Positions 1 through 13,620 of a stretch of DNA of 64,000 bases are shown piece after piece. Each line of letters opens with the position of its first letter. Positions within the stretch are counted from its first letter, which is position 1. The stretch spans positions 5,914,501 through 5,978,500 of the forward strand of contig JABWDB010000018.1 in the NCBI GenBank assembly GCA_019614645.1, in the 5' to 3' direction. Position numbers and translations under genes: made by a program. The notes beneath the pieces were generated by a model. That model ran no database searches and was not told where the DNA came from. It saw only the letters and a list, made by a program, of their open reading frames with translations. The stretch comes from Stratiolaelaps scimitus. Its lineage: Eukaryota; Arthropoda; Arachnida; Mesostigmata; Laelapidae.

Positions 1-875
1 ACAAGCTAAGGCCTTCGAGCCAAACAAGCTCCATCGAAGTAAAACTAGAAATATTCTTAATAGACCCGTGTGGGAGCCCACCTCTCATAGCTCGCGTTCG
101 CTATCGCTCGAACCTAACGCTCCTCGAACTGCCAAACAGCTCAAATGTAAGTGGTAATGGGCCACGCTCTTCTCAGCCCCCTCCCTTTACACCGCGAGTA
201 TTGTGGTGCGGGCAAGCTCTCGTAGATTGACAATGAACCGCAATGGGCTGCGCAGCGATTCCTAACGCATTTCTTCTTACTATAGCTACTGAGGCTGAGG
301 CAGGTACTGTAGCGATTACTATTTTGCCTACCTCGCCGCTAGTTCGCTCCAGCGGCAGTCGCGGCCGTCACGGCTTGCCACGCTCGCCTCGTTCACAGCC
401 ACTATTACCACAGGTCGCCGCCACCGCTGCGCTTGGCCCTATAGCTGCTGGAACTGCTGGCGTCGCCGCTGCTTTTAGCATTGCAGCTTCGCCTGCTGTT
501 GGAGCCATTGCCATAAAGCGGTCGTTGTTCAGACATAATGTTTATGACTTATGCCACCACCGCCGCCATCTCTGGCACCACCGGCGAGTCGCTGTACTTC
601 TGTCGACGAACGAATGACCGGCAGAACGCAGCAGCAGCAGCAGCATCGCCAACTACGCTATGGCCGTCAACTGGCGCTTGGATGACCCCCAGCCGCCCAT
701 CTGCCCAAGAGCAGCGGCATCAGCAGTGCTAGTGGTGGTGGTAGTATGGAACGGTGGTGGACAGTGGAGGTAATGCGTCAAAATGACATCTGCTATAGAG
801 AGACAAAGAACCAAATGGATCGAGAGCGACAGGGGGATGGGTGAGATATACATAAACTTGTAGACATCTAGAAAG

Positions 876-878
<3 letters not shown>

Positions 879-945
<67 letters not shown>
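879..945. repeat. (AT)33 microsatellite
   Basis: Uninterrupted AT dinucleotides, the longest pure run in the window. Self-complementary and likely length-variable. Confidence 0.98.
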
Positions 946-947
<2 letters not shown>

Positions 948-3900
948 TGTGTTGAGCTACGCACAACTGATGGTCTGCTTAATGGTCTATATTCGATGAT
1001 TATAATATGCTTAATGCTGGAGTGCGATTAATGACACGCTGAAAATAGGGGACACATGACCAATACATAGGTTGATGTCAAAAAACTGTCGATCCATACG
1101 TCAATGATAGGTGGTGCCAATGACGACCAGGACAAGATCGTCACGGGCCTCCGTGAAATGTTTATGTCTATACCAATCAAGTGCTTGTGTAACGACTATT
1201 ACTTTATATGTCTTCGTCGATTCCGACGTTCTCCCATGAATTTTTCCTCGACTGGAGCAAACATCGAAATAAGCACTCGAGGCAGACTGGCTGAACAACG
1301 GCGAACTCGTCGTCAACGGCGCGGTTGCTTAGGACGCTGATTCTGTCACTGCAGAATGCTAGCCCGCTCGTTATCAATATCAAGGGTGGCTATCTATAGC
1401 GAACTGTTTCTAAAATCGGATAGTTTTAGCCACTTCGAGCCAGAGATCACAGAGTCCTCGTGTCATATGCGTCTCCACAGAAAAAGCGATCATCCACAAG
1501 CTAACCAACATCCCATCTCTGGGTCTCGATCGTAGCTCACTTAGTGTAAAAAAAATGTTACTCCAACTCACGTCATATTCAAGTTCCGCCCCTCTCGCTC
1601 GAGCAAGCAAGCAAAACAGCCGTCTTTCACGGCGACCATTAGGCAATAGACAATGCTACGGTCCACAGTACAATGCGACGATCCGAGGGGGACAGTCGTC
1701 ATAATGAATCATTCCAAACAATTATTATTAGTATTATTATTATTATTATTGTTGTTGCTGTTGCCGCCTGTGCCTTTGCTGCTGTTCATCTGCTCGTTCT
1801 GCAAATGATCATTGTTATTATTATTATTTTAATTGTCATTTTTTTGCCTCTGTGTGTCTTACCGACAGAATATAAACACTGCTCGTGCGTGCTCGGTTCT
1901 GGTGGCGGCGGGGAGTGCTGAGTGCCACTGTGTGGCCGAACATGGACATAGGCAGACAGAGAGGCAGCCTGCTCCTCGATTCGTTCTCGACATCGAACGA
2001 GGAGCGTCCATTGGTTGTCTTCCGTCTGTTCTCGTTAGTCTCTGTCTGTCTGTATGTGCCTCACGCTCTCTGGCTTGCTGACATTCGTCGTTTCCGACTC
2101 CCCGATATATGATTTGGTCGGGGCCTATGATGTCTCCTCAAATGCAACACAATACAACTCCCACTGCATAAGGCCCCTTTGGGCAGCCGAGGGCTGTAAG
2201 CGGGGCCCTGTTCTATGAAGGTAAACGCAACCTCCCTGTTCCGATTGTCGCCCAGACACAACAACAACAGCAACAACGACGACGACGATGACGACGACAA
2301 CAACGAGGAGGAGGAGAAGGTAATACCGCTGCCGCCATCGTCGTCGTCGACGATGATGATGATGGATCGGGGTAGCTGGCCAGCGATCGACGCCACCGCC
2401 AGGGACGTTACCCCTTCTGTTTCTCTGTCCACCCGGGCAGACTTCTTGCCCTGAGCGGCGTCCCTCGGTCCCCTCGTAAACAGAGCAGACTGGCCGTTCA
2501 GAACCTGCCTCCCCGGCACGTGAACAATTATCTCTCCATTTGGACGGCGGACGCTTCGCCCCGCTGAGAACCGAAACGGTAACAACAACAACAACAACAG
2601 TGGCGACCACCATAGCAACGACAACGAGCGCCGCGCATCCGCGCGTAATACAAATTCCACCAGACAGCAGCAGTTTGTACCGTCGAACAGAGTCGGAACA
2701 GAGTCAACCATAACAACAACAATAACAACAACAACAATGAAACAAGCGGGAGGCACAACAACTGCTGCTCCTGCTGCTGCTGATGCCGGTTCTGTTGTCG
2801 CCGGCGGCCGTTGTTTGGTGTCACCAGAAGTGCAATTATTCGTTACGACGATGCCATTTATGGGGCCGATGAGGGACGACAATGCGGTAACAAAAGCGGC
2901 GATTACAAAAAGCAAAAAAAAAAACACACAGAACAGCCCTCCGCGTCACAAGGACAAAAGGGATAGTGCGCCGCAAGAGAGAAGTGGATACGCCGCTTAT
3001 GTCTCGGTGGTGGCTGCAACAGCCGTAGCGGACAAGGACCATGGACGTGGGACTGGGCTGGGGTGTCGACGGCCGAGGCGCGAGAGCGAGCAATCATCTT
3101 CCGCAACGAAGCTGAGGGGTCCGGCCCGGTGGATGGATCGACGAGCGTACATGATGCTCGGCAATGATTGTCGGAGGCAACGCACGTTTGCTGAACGAAT
3201 GAATTAATGAACCACCATATTCAAGCAGATCGGCACTGTGCTATATAGAAAATGTAATGGGAGGATGACTTAGTGGGTCGATAGTCGGCACCCGACGAAA
3301 AGCAGCGGTCGCATCAGCTGAGAATGAGGGCTCAATTGCCTCGAAATTGCAATCAACCCGTCCGCGATGCGCGCAGCGATGCGTCGACAAATTCCCTATG
3401 TCATGAACACGAATGCATCATCGGTGTAATGAGTGAGAAGCACCTTGGCGCAGTATTGTACTTTCTGGACAAAGGCTATTATCATTGCGCCATGTAGTGT
3501 GATTATGGTTGTTACACTTACCATGTATTATGATTATTATTATTATACCTCTGATAATTGTCAATTGTCCTTAATTCTGTACATTCGGTATTGTCTTCGG
3601 AGACGACCTTCTGCCAATGCACTGTTTGACGAAATCCCCAATCGGACCTCGATCCGGCGAAGTCGCGAGAAACCTCGATCCGGCAATGTTCTATCTGTCT
3701 AATCGAATCGAATCTAATATTTATCAACACAACCCCCTCACGTTGTATATTGTTCGTTTGCATTTGTGTAGGTTTCTCTGTCTCTCGGTCGACTTTCGAA
3801 ACGAAATGTAACAAGAGAGAGAAATTCAGGATAAAGTTGCCACACCGCCGCCGCCGCTGGGACGTCCTTTCTATTTGCCTTGAAAGGGGCCAGTCGGGGC

Positions 3901-4053
3901 TGGGCCACGAAGTCGAGCGGACGATGATGTCCGTCGTATATCAATCGATGCTGGAGTTAATTGGAGCTGAAGTGTCTCATAGCAATTATCAAAAGATATA
4001 TGGCGCTTAGCTGTTTGCCCGTGAAATCGTGCAGGAACCACTCGTTCACTGAT

Positions 4054-4054
<1 letters not shown>

Positions 4055-4115
<61 letters not shown>
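4055..4115. repeat. TA run - T tract - TA run
   Basis: Two TA arrays of about 22 and 30 bp flank a T tract of about 10 bases. The arrays can pair with each other as well as with themselves. Confidence 0.95.
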
Positions 4116-4119
<4 letters not shown>

Positions 4120-5875
4120 TATGATATGTATATATGAGAAGAAATCACGGCGTTTGGTAGATATTTATAGCGAGTTACAATGCAATGCAATGGCCTCAAT
4201 GTAGCGTAGATTATACTATTATACTTTGTCAAAAAATATTTTTTCACTGTCGTCCTTCTACCGGCATTACCTTACGGTAGAATACGGTAATGAATCGATT
4301 AGCAAGGGATATATATATATATATATATATATACGTTCGTGTGATGAGGGATGAATCCGAGAAGCCGAGTTTACCTGGAACACACAAAAGGGATGACGTC
4401 AGCTGTTATGAATATAACTCCATTCTCAGTGTACTCTCCAGCGGGAGAAGAACTATAGTAGCTTAGGTATGATCTACTCTCGTAGCGTTTCCTAGAGAAA
4501 TTATCTTGATTCCTATACGGCTTCCTGCAGATGCTTCAATTCAGTTTAGTTCAACAATTGATTAGCCTCTTCCCAAACAATTCGCGTCTTTGACCGCACG
4601 TGAACGACGCAATCGACCGCGTCTTTTCGATGAGCTCACTTATCAATTAAAGCTGTCCCGTAACGTCAACACGGCGATTCAAATCACCCATCACTACATT
4701 AACCATCACTGTCTGCGCGGCTCAACAATTGTTCTTGAAGAAAATACATTCAAACACAATACGGCTATTTGACTAGTTGACTTACGACAACCGCTCCGAG
4801 CGACACCATAAAAATAAGCCACAATAATAACAATAACACTAATACGAATTATCATAATAAAATAATGCAAATGCAATAATGATATTCGCCTTTGGCAACC
4901 AGTAAGGCTGACGCTGCGAGTATTCGAGCGATCAGTTTCGCCTTGCGAACGCAGCCAAATAATCGACGTCGAATGAGCAAGAATGCTCGGGAGCGTGTCA
5001 TCTGTTTGCGTGAAAGGCCTATGACAAATGGCAGTGAGAAACGTGCCGAACACCGGCAACGCTGCTCTGTAGTAGCATTAATGAATCAATTCAGTTGATT
5101 CATTCTGTCGGCCTGCCGCCAGGAGTCCTCCTCCGGATCGACGTGGATGGAAAATGAAAACTCTCTGTATCGAGCGTCGCCAATAGCATGAATTCACCGC
5201 GACGAGATTCACAGTGGCGGCGGCGGAGGCGGAGGCGGTGGCGGCTACGAAGCTCACTTTGAGGTGGTGTACCTCAATCCATCGGGTGGCGCTTCTTGCT
5301 TCCTTCCTCCAGAAAGACTTCGCGGTTGCACCGTTCGCCGCACGGCGTAATGCTAAGCGAGCCGGTAAAGGTGAAGTGTTCGCTGTCAGCGACATCGTCA
5401 TCGGTGACCGTCGTCTGAGACCTTTCTTACACCTATGAGTATAATGTTGCGTTGGCAGAACCTCTCTCTCTCTCTCCCTCTATATATATATATATATATA
5501 TGTCTTTCCTCCACGCAGACATATGTTCAAGCACTTTTTTCCTTTCTTCAACTAGCGTAACCAGATGCAAACCGAGATCAGCAATAGTCGCAGCAACGAA
5601 CCCTGGGCGGCTTTCCCACGAGGCGGCGTTTCGGTTGCTGCTGGCTCCGGCGTCACAGCTGTGGCCGGTTGCCGCCGCCGCCGCCGCCACCGCCTCATGC
5701 GCTGAAGCGACGCCATTGCGTTGGCTTGCACCAACCGCTTCTGCTGGCAGGACTCTGCTGAGGGAGCCTCGCTGGCTGGCGGCTCTGGAGCACGAGAATT
5801 GAGCGGTGTTGCTCTGCTCTGCTCCGCGCCATTCTGATGCGCTCTGCTCTGGTCTGAGTTGCTTCGCCACTCCGA

Positions 5876-5894
5876 TCAGTCGCTCAATCAGCCG

Positions 5895-5935
<41 letters not shown>

Positions 5936-6240
5936 CTCTGCTAGACCGCCCGCACGTCCGCCTGCCCGTTTCTGTCGACGGACAGCCGGCAGACGGTAGT
6001 CTGCAAACGCCAAATAGAATTTGAAACGGAAACCGAGCTCCAGTGGAACGACAGCGAAGTGGCAGCGTGCTAGCGAGCAGTGGCCGGACGTCGATTCTGA
6101 TGGCAGAACGAACGCAAAAAGTTCAATCAGAAGCAGCCTCAGAGCTCGGAGCTAAAAGCTGAACGACGGGAGGGAATCAGCCTCAGCCAGAGAGAGAGAA
6201 AAGTCAGAGAAAGGAAGATCAGAGGCGGAACAAAGCAATG
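5876..6240 (+). other. Possible first exon / 5' UTR ending at ATG|GTAAGTG
   Basis: A TCAGT initiator-like motif (5876-5880) opens a C/T-rich then purine-rich stretch with a (CTG)13 run. The stretch ends AAGCAATG at 6240, followed at once by the strong donor GTAAGTGA at 6241. If real, the start codon would be the last three bases of the first exon. Several upstream ATGs and the lack of a TATA or downstream promoter element weaken the case. A second usable donor (GAG|GTGAGC) lies about 75 bases on. No protein is recognisable. Confidence 0.18.
5896..5934 (+). repeat. (CTG)13 triplet array
   Basis: Thirteen perfect CTG units, (CAG)13 on the minus strand, inside the possible 5' UTR before the donor at 6241. 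Confidence 0.97.
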
Positions 6241-6782
6241 GTAAGTGAACAAGCGGTGCGACATCCGGCGGTTGGGCAAGCCACACTCGTGGGTTTTTGT
6301 CAACGACGCCACGAGGTGAGCACACGAATGTGTTGTATCTATCGAAATGTGTTGACGCAGTTTAAGCAGTAGGTATTGTCGTCGGAACAGAGTTGAAGGA
6401 ACGGAAACAAACTGAGCGGACGCCAGCGGGTCGTCGTCGTCGTCTTCATCTTCTCCTTCTTAATGCATATATTACGATTATTTTATATATATATATATGT
6501 GTATCATTATGTTTCACTCTCGCGGGTTGCAGCATCACTAACCGATCTAGGGGCGTAATGACATTCGAACAAGTTCAGTGACTTGTAAATGCATACGTGT
6601 ATCCATCAATAGAACGTCTGCTTTTGCAGGGCTGCACTTACGAACATGGAACGAATATTCCTGCCCCCCCCCTTTTTCAGATACGTACGAAGTAAGCTAA
6701 GTAGAACATAATGCGAGTGTCAGCATGTCAGCACTGCATCTTGACAAAGTAATGGGTTTGCATTGGAAACGCACACACACAT

Positions 6783-6814
<32 letters not shown>

Positions 6815-9415
6815 CATAAATAAATCTGAGTGTAGCTGTCGTCGATAACCACAAAATAACAACGCCAACCAATCACGTTAGAATGATGCAGCACGCTTAT
6901 CCATGTGAGTTTTCCAGCATGCAACGAGATAACAGACACATGGAATCCACCCTTACCAACTATTTCAACAACAACCTCGTCACCAGAGATCATCATCATC
7001 ACCACGGCCATCGCCAGTTGACAGAGAGAGAGTGAGAGAGAGGAGACTGTCGACGGGTTGATGCAAAAAAACCTGGCCGCTGCCTTTATCAGTACGAGAA
7101 GCGGCGATAATGGCCGCATTACGGGATTAGCCCGTTGCCGTCTCCCGGCCGCGGTTACAGACACAACCGCGAAATGATGTTTGAATCTTCGTCTGTGTTT
7201 CGTTCCTGCAAGCTGAAGCGGCAGCAGAACTAAGCCACGAATAGACGCGACGCAGGCCGCTAGTCAGCACGCAATCCTCTATGTCCCCGTCGCTCCTCGA
7301 ATGCCAACAAGGAGAATCTATACAGGCACGGAGACACTGACAGACTCGTACGCACAGTGAATGATTCTGTGCTTCTGCTGCTATCAGAACCGCGCGGTAG
7401 CAACCGTCTTCCGCCGCCGGCTGACCGACGCATCAACACCAGCGATTGCTGGTGTCGTTGCTGCTGCTAGGACCGCAAAGCACGCAAATCAAATAGACAC
7501 GGACAGGAAGGCTCATGTACCCGCTCGTACACACAACCGTGTGTATGTGCATGCCCGACTCGCCCGGCGAACCTGCCCACACGGAGACGATATCTGCCCA
7601 TCGATGTTCGCGCATACAATAACAGCAGATACGATATACAGATGCAGCCGCACAGGCGGCCTAGACACTTACGTACAAACCCGCGCAACCACCCACTAGC
7701 CACACAGCTAGCCAAACGGCGAAACACACCCCCCAATACAGCCTCTTCCTCTGCTCGTACATACGCAAGTATACAGACCTATGAACAGCGGTGGCATGGC
7801 CTAGCTAAAGCCGGTCCCGGCGGAAAACCTAGATTCGCTGGCTGTTGGTCGACCGTCGCGTCGGCAGGAGACAAGCGGGCGGTCTCTCGGCCGGGTCAGA
7901 TGACAGCCTTTAATCTCGTTAAGGCTTACACACCATGTCGAGCTGTTGGAAGAGATCTATAAAAGATGACAATCCCGCTGAGTCAGCCCGTTGGTATTTC
8001 GTATGGGCTGCACTTGCTGCTGCTGCAGTGGTGACGGCGGCGGCTCCTCCTGTTAGCAGAGAGACATTGGCAGACACACAAGGCACGCACACCGTCACGA
8101 GACATTGTGCCGCGACGCTCGGCGCCCCTCACACACAGACACCCCAGCCAAACAGAGGCATCTTATGGCACTTACATGCTGGGAGAGGTAGATAGAGAGG
8201 CACGCTGCTTGCACTGCTGCTGCTGCTGCTCGACAGAGACGACTATTGAAGGAGGTTGCGTTTCTGGTTGGTGGCATTACAACAGTGGTAGCAGCAGTGT
8301 AGAATGTGTACTATTGTACTAGTGGCGGATGGCCGCTCCGCTTGTCGCTTGCTGCTCGTTCATCGCCAGCTATTGAGAGAGAGAGTCAACTGCTCGGTGT
8401 TTAGCAATCATTAGATCCGACTCTAATGGACTATAGGAGAAGTACAGACTCGGGAACGGAAGGCAATGCGTGCGTGAGCGCTCGCGCGCGCTCTCGCGAG
8501 CCAGAGAGACAGACAGGGCGAGCTGGGGAGAGTAATGCAAGCACAACGACGCTATCGTCGCCGCAGCCGCCACAGGATCCGATTTATAATAGATTGAAGA
8601 AAAACGAGCTCGGTGGACTCGGCAGCACTGTGCTATCAGTGGCAGCGTCACGGCAGCTTGGCTAGCAGTGCTTCTTCACAAGACTTTATAACGGAAGCAT
8701 TCCTCAAAGCATAGCGATCGTTGTACGAGCAGTAACAAACAGAGAGAGTGATGGATAGAGAGAGAGGGTTAGGGAAACAAGAAGCCTGTACTACCTCTAG
8801 ATAATGTTGGCGGGCCACGATGCCGTAGCAGACATTGTCTGCCTTTCTAATGCACTACGCCGAGCCCGGGCTCGGATCGGCCGACGCTGTCGCGACTCGG
8901 CCGAGTAATTACAAGTGAACAACTCCGCCGTCAACATTTAGCTTGCGAGTGAGCGACGGGGGGACCGGCAAGTGCCCTGGAGATTGAGTGACATTCAAGC
9001 ACATTATTACAAGTGAAGTGTTCTCACACGAGTCGACGTAGTCACTGCAAGCAGCACAATGTACACAATGAAGAGTTAGACAGCGGAGAAGAGTCCAGGC
9101 AAGATGAGCCTAACTGGAGCTGTTGTTCCTCCCCTGTTGTTGACCCACTGCTGGGACGACTTTGAAGTGAAAGTCTGAAGCTCGACGTAGCGATCAGGTC
9201 AGGTCAAGTCAAATGCCATTACAGAGTATGTGGTCTATTCGCCCTTCTCTCTGGTGAGCTCCCAGAGGGCTGGATGAGGCGGGCAAACGAGCGCGCTGTA
9301 GAGAGTTCATCTCATCGGGTCGCACCGGGAGCCTTTTTTTTAACCCTCGCTCGCTGTTACGCTCGACTATCCGACCACCACGATTGTATAGAGAATCCGA
9401 TTGTATTATCATACG

Positions 9416-9453
<38 letters not shown>

Positions 9454-12400
9454 CACTAGCACGGGTCGCAGCTTCTAGTGTGTCCTGCATAGGATCCGGT
9501 TGTCTGGTGGTTGTCTTCCTGAGTGTTTTATTTGTCTATTCCTTGATCTCTCTTTCTCTCTCTCTCTCTCTCTCTTCGGTTCGTAGTTCGTTCGAACTCG
9601 TCCGATTCGGCCCCCTTGTCAAGTCCACAATGGATCCGAACTCACTTGCGCCCCTGCTCGTCCAGGCGTCACCCGACTGACGTTCTCCACTGACGCCGCC
9701 GCAGCCGCGTCCACAATCACGTGGAGAGAAAAAGGGTAGGAACATAGAAAATGAAGATGAAGAAGTATCTCGTCGAGTGGTAGTAGTATAATGGTAATGG
9801 TAGTGGTGGTAGTAGTAGTAGCCGTCGTCGTTGTCGCAGCAGTCGAGCTGCTCGTTGTCGTCGACGCCCGATGATGATGGAAGCCGGGCGAGACGAAGCT
9901 GGACGAAGCCAAACGAATCCTGAGGAAGTGGATGGACTGGCCAGAGTGTGGTCCAAAGGCGAAGAAGTAGATCGGAGGCGAACGCAGACGCTGGCCGACC
10001 GCCGCCACGAGGAGGACAAATCTCATCAAACTTGCAAATGGCAACACACAGACACACGCACACGCACACTCACTCACTGGCGGACGGGCGCACACCACTC
10101 GCGCGCATAGTATCCGGATACACTCAGACTTTGTTCAGGAAAGCCTGAACCGGGACTGTTGAAGCGGGAGCAGCAGGAACGGCAGGCAGCAGCAGCGGCG
10201 GTGGCGGTTGTAGGGACCGACGAAGAGTGTTGGGCCGATTCAGATGGAGCGAGACGGAGCTGGAGGTACATAGCAGCCTAGCACGCTGCTGCCACAGCCA
10301 AATCATGACGAAGGTCTCTGAGCAGCAGCCGTAGTAGGCAGCAGTCCTCATCGTCTGAAGGAAAAAAGTGAGACGATAGAGGATGAAGCGAGCAAGGATG
10401 GTGGGGAGGTCGGCAAAGACACAGACAAGAAACGAAATAAAGAAAGCAGCAAGGAGAGACAGACAGGAAGAGAGACAGAGTGCGAGCGAGCGAGAGAGAG
10501 AGAGGGATATCTGACTGGCCCGTCACACAAGCTGAGGATGAAATATTTCCCAATTTGTTGCGTCGGCTCCTGAGCCTAGCCTCGCCTATCTGTCCGCCTG
10601 GGCTCTCTTCCCTTCGCTGGCCTGCGGCCTGCGCGCTGACCTGGCCGTCCGGGAGGCAGTCAGGCAGAGCTGCGTAGACTGCTCTCTTCTTCTTTCCAGT
10701 GACCCCGGTTGTCCCGAGGTCCTCGCAACAGAAACGGCAACAGCAGCAGCAGCGAACGGCCAAAACGAAGGATCCGTTCCGAAGCGGCTTCAAACTGCCG
10801 CCACACACGTTGGTTCATTCGTCCGGCGGCCAGCATCCTCCTCCTCCTGCTGCTGCTGCTCGAGACCCCATCAGCTTGGATGGACCACCCCAGAGGCCAG
10901 CAGCTTCCTAGCCACAACAGCCGCTTGGCGTTATCCCACATTTACTTGACGCCGACCAAGATGAGGGAGGGAGGGAACTGCTCCCGGGAGTTAAACGGGA
11001 ACGATGTGCGCTAGAGCCACGCGGCGGCGGCGGCGATGGGTTGGTTGTCGTGTCGAAGAGGAACGGCCAGTTTGTGTTGCGGTGTTGCGGCGGCTCAATT
11101 CTGAATAAATTACTAAGATTACTAAGCTGAAGAGCCGCTTGGGCTTATCTAAGACATCCAAGACATATACCAGGCTATCGAGCAGCCGAAACGAGAGAGC
11201 GAGCGAGGCTAAAAGACAGCGAGAGATACGGACGGGGCAAAACGAGGAACGGCAGCCCCTATCTCCCCCCCAACCCCCTCACCCCCAAACGCACTTAGAT
11301 ATCCCTTCCATGCGCTTCTTCACTTCGTTCTCGGTTGGAAGGAGCGAGACACAGGTCCGCAATGGAGTGCTGCAGCCGCTGCCGGTCTGCCAAAACAACC
11401 GCAACGGCAATGACAACTGCGAAACGGAAACCATGGCCGCTCTTACCTCGATGGAGCGATTCACTCCGGTTCAGTCAACGATGCGGCGGTCAGTCAAGCG
11501 CTCTGAGGCGCCCGGCCCCAACCAGCACCGCGGTACGAGGTTGATAGATTGAGACGCTGTAAGATTAACGGTTCCAAATTTGAATTCACCGGCGATGCAC
11601 ATAATACAATGGAACGCGAGATGGAGGTCTATGATATCGAGTCGATATGTCGTTCGTTCCCTATAGGCCCCAGCTAGCAAGCATAGCAGTAGTGGCCAAA
11701 CACACTGCGTTTCTCGGTGGTCGAAGCTTTGCGAGTAGCATAAAATTATGTTCCTCTCTCTCTCTCTCTCTCTCTATATGTCTATGTTCTCTTCATAGCA
11801 TTGGATTCTTCCCTCCTAGCCTGTTTTGACTGAGTTCCATCCACATCTGCACACAGGGGCGTAGTCGAGTCAGTCAGTCCAACGAAACAAACAACATGAC
11901 ATAGTTGTTGTTATACAAACAGCTCGCGGGCGGGAGTCGACGGCTGGCGTCCCGTTATAATGTATGTGGATCCTTTCGCTCTCTCTCTCTCTCTCTCTCT
12001 TTCTCTCGCTGTCTCGCTGTCTGTCTGTTACACACAGCTCGACAGATAACATGATACAAACGACACGCGAAGCAGCAGCAGCAACGAGAGGACTGTTTGC
12101 TGCAGCTCTTGCTGCCACGTCAAGGAGCAAGCTGGGGTGCCACCCGACGGCTGTGGCGGCTGCGGCGGCTGCGGCGGAGACGACGGTAGCGTACGCTAAG
12201 TAGACGTGGCGCAAGGCGTACGCCACGTCGCTACCGTACATCGGTCCTTCAAGGAAACCAAGTCTGGGGGGCGGTCGTTGTGGTATGCTCGGCCTGGCCC
12301 ATACCCACATCGGAGAATAGAAATGCTAGCTTGATAGAACCCGGTGGCGGTGTACTTAGATCGACACTGGATGGTGCCGACTGCGACGGCTTCGCACCAC

Positions 12401-13473
12401 AGCAACAGCATCACGACGAACATCGTTGCCACGGCACAGCACCGCCGCGGTCAGCCGGCGCTGCTCTGCCCGCCGCTGCAACGGCATTCATCGCCCCATG
12501 TAGCTGTCTCGGGGTGTGCTTATGTGACGGTGAACGCGTGCGTATGTGTGTTTTCTATATCCATCTCTTTCTTTCTCTCTCTCTCTCTCTGTCTACAGCG
12601 TGAGTGGCCATGAAGCTCGTAGCCTTCGAAGCACCGGAAGCGGGTCCGGAAACGCCGCCATCTTGGATCTCGCCATTTGTCTCCTTCCTCCTTGTTGTAC
12701 ATGTAGATGTAAGGATGCTGTCCAGTCGCTGCTCAGAGTAGGGAACAGTGATATAAGCGATAGTAGTAAAGCTATTGGTAGACGGGAGGAACGACGAGGA
12801 TCCATCCTGTAGTTCGGATTCGACAGGATAGTCTAGACCATGTGGGCTTAGACCGCATGCGCGGTTATTAGTTTGGCTGACCGGTGATACCGAAGCCCGG
12901 GACGCGATAGGGATCGCTTCGCAAGCCAAGATGTCCAACGAAGAGATGAACGAACAGAATCGGGCCAGCAATCGCCCCGCTGTGGGTGCCCTCGCGCTCA
13001 GCCAAAACGAAGCCTCACGGTGGAAGCCTCACGTTTCTCCGCGACATAGGATCAAAGTGGGAAAATTATCGAACGGATCGAATGGGTACTATTCGTCCAG
13101 CGACAAGTCAAACTAACCTCATCAAAGATCCTCAATACTCCACGGGTCGCTTTTTCGGATTGGAGGAAGCTGACACGGGTGATATTTCATTAATCTTTTG
13201 TTGTTGTTGCTTTTTTTCCCTTTGATGCAGTCCTATTGCAATTTACATTACCAGATAATACAGTCTGGATGCTTTGCTGGTGGCTGCCCTCAGTTGGAAA
13301 TCTATGAAGGGTTCACTTGGCTGTGGTGAGCATCAAATAGGTACGAACGCTGCGGAGAAACTAGAAGGGAATATTTTCCAATCCGTATTTATTGTTTTGT
13401 TTATATTTATAATGCATCGTACATATAAGTCGACTCGTGCAATGCCATGTGTAATTAATGCACGTAAATATAG
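6241..13473. other. Non-coding, no gene recognised
   Basis: It holds TA runs at 6484-6499, 6791-6814 (after CA repeats) and 9420-9449; CT runs near 9548-9574, 11757-11776, 11979-12005 and 12568-12592; GTA/GGT triplets at about 9776-9830; and perfect GC palindromes at 8860-8905. Frames over 10278-10808 and 9536-10098 are simple-repeat translations. Nothing resembles a known protein. Confidence 0.7.
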
Positions 13474-13620
13474 TATGGTAGAGGTAGACGTTCATTTGTT
13501 TATTAAACGAACTGCAATTTGTGCAATGCGTAAGCTCTCTTTGATAATGCTTACGAGAACTTGAGCATTGTCAAATTGCAGTTTCCTCAATAAATCAATA
13601 AAGCTTTACCTTTACCTTAT
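13474..13620. repeat. Two family 1 SINE tails in inverted orientation
   Basis: A minus-oriented tail copy (about 13550 back to 13474) is followed at once by a plus-oriented copy (about 13551-13620). Each runs from GAGA(G/A)CTT through an ATTGCAGTT core to a TTTACC-type end. The pair can fold into a hairpin with arms of roughly 65-70 bp, imperfectly matched. The plus copy ends with AATAAAGC then two TTTACC units at 13605-13616 and abuts the minus-oriented tRNA-like head. This is a composite or rearranged insertion rather than a simple SINE. Confidence 0.7.

Larger units (their letters stand above)
1..5875. other. Non-coding, microsatellite-rich
   Basis: No supportable gene. It contains (AT)33 at 879-945, an ATT/GTT run near 1721-1763, CAA/GAC/GAG triplets at 2258-2320 and 2337-2364, CAA runs near 2580-2600 and 2709-2736, the TA-T-TA palindrome at 4055-4115, AT at 4309-4333, and CT then TA at 5461-5501. 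A 7-bp inverted repeat CATTACC/GGTAATG flanks 4265-4292. Long frames over 2061-2927 are by-products of the triplet repeats. Confidence 0.75.

Noticed and set aside
2061..2927. 288-codon open frame, minus strand
   Set aside because: It consists of triplet-repeat translations (Val, Ser, Leu runs). The overlapping frames on both strands are also open and no domain is visible.
9194..9212. Nuclear-receptor-like AGGTCA direct repeats; a similar inverted pair at 21726-21751
   Set aside because: Single short matches with non-standard spacing and no adjacent gene.
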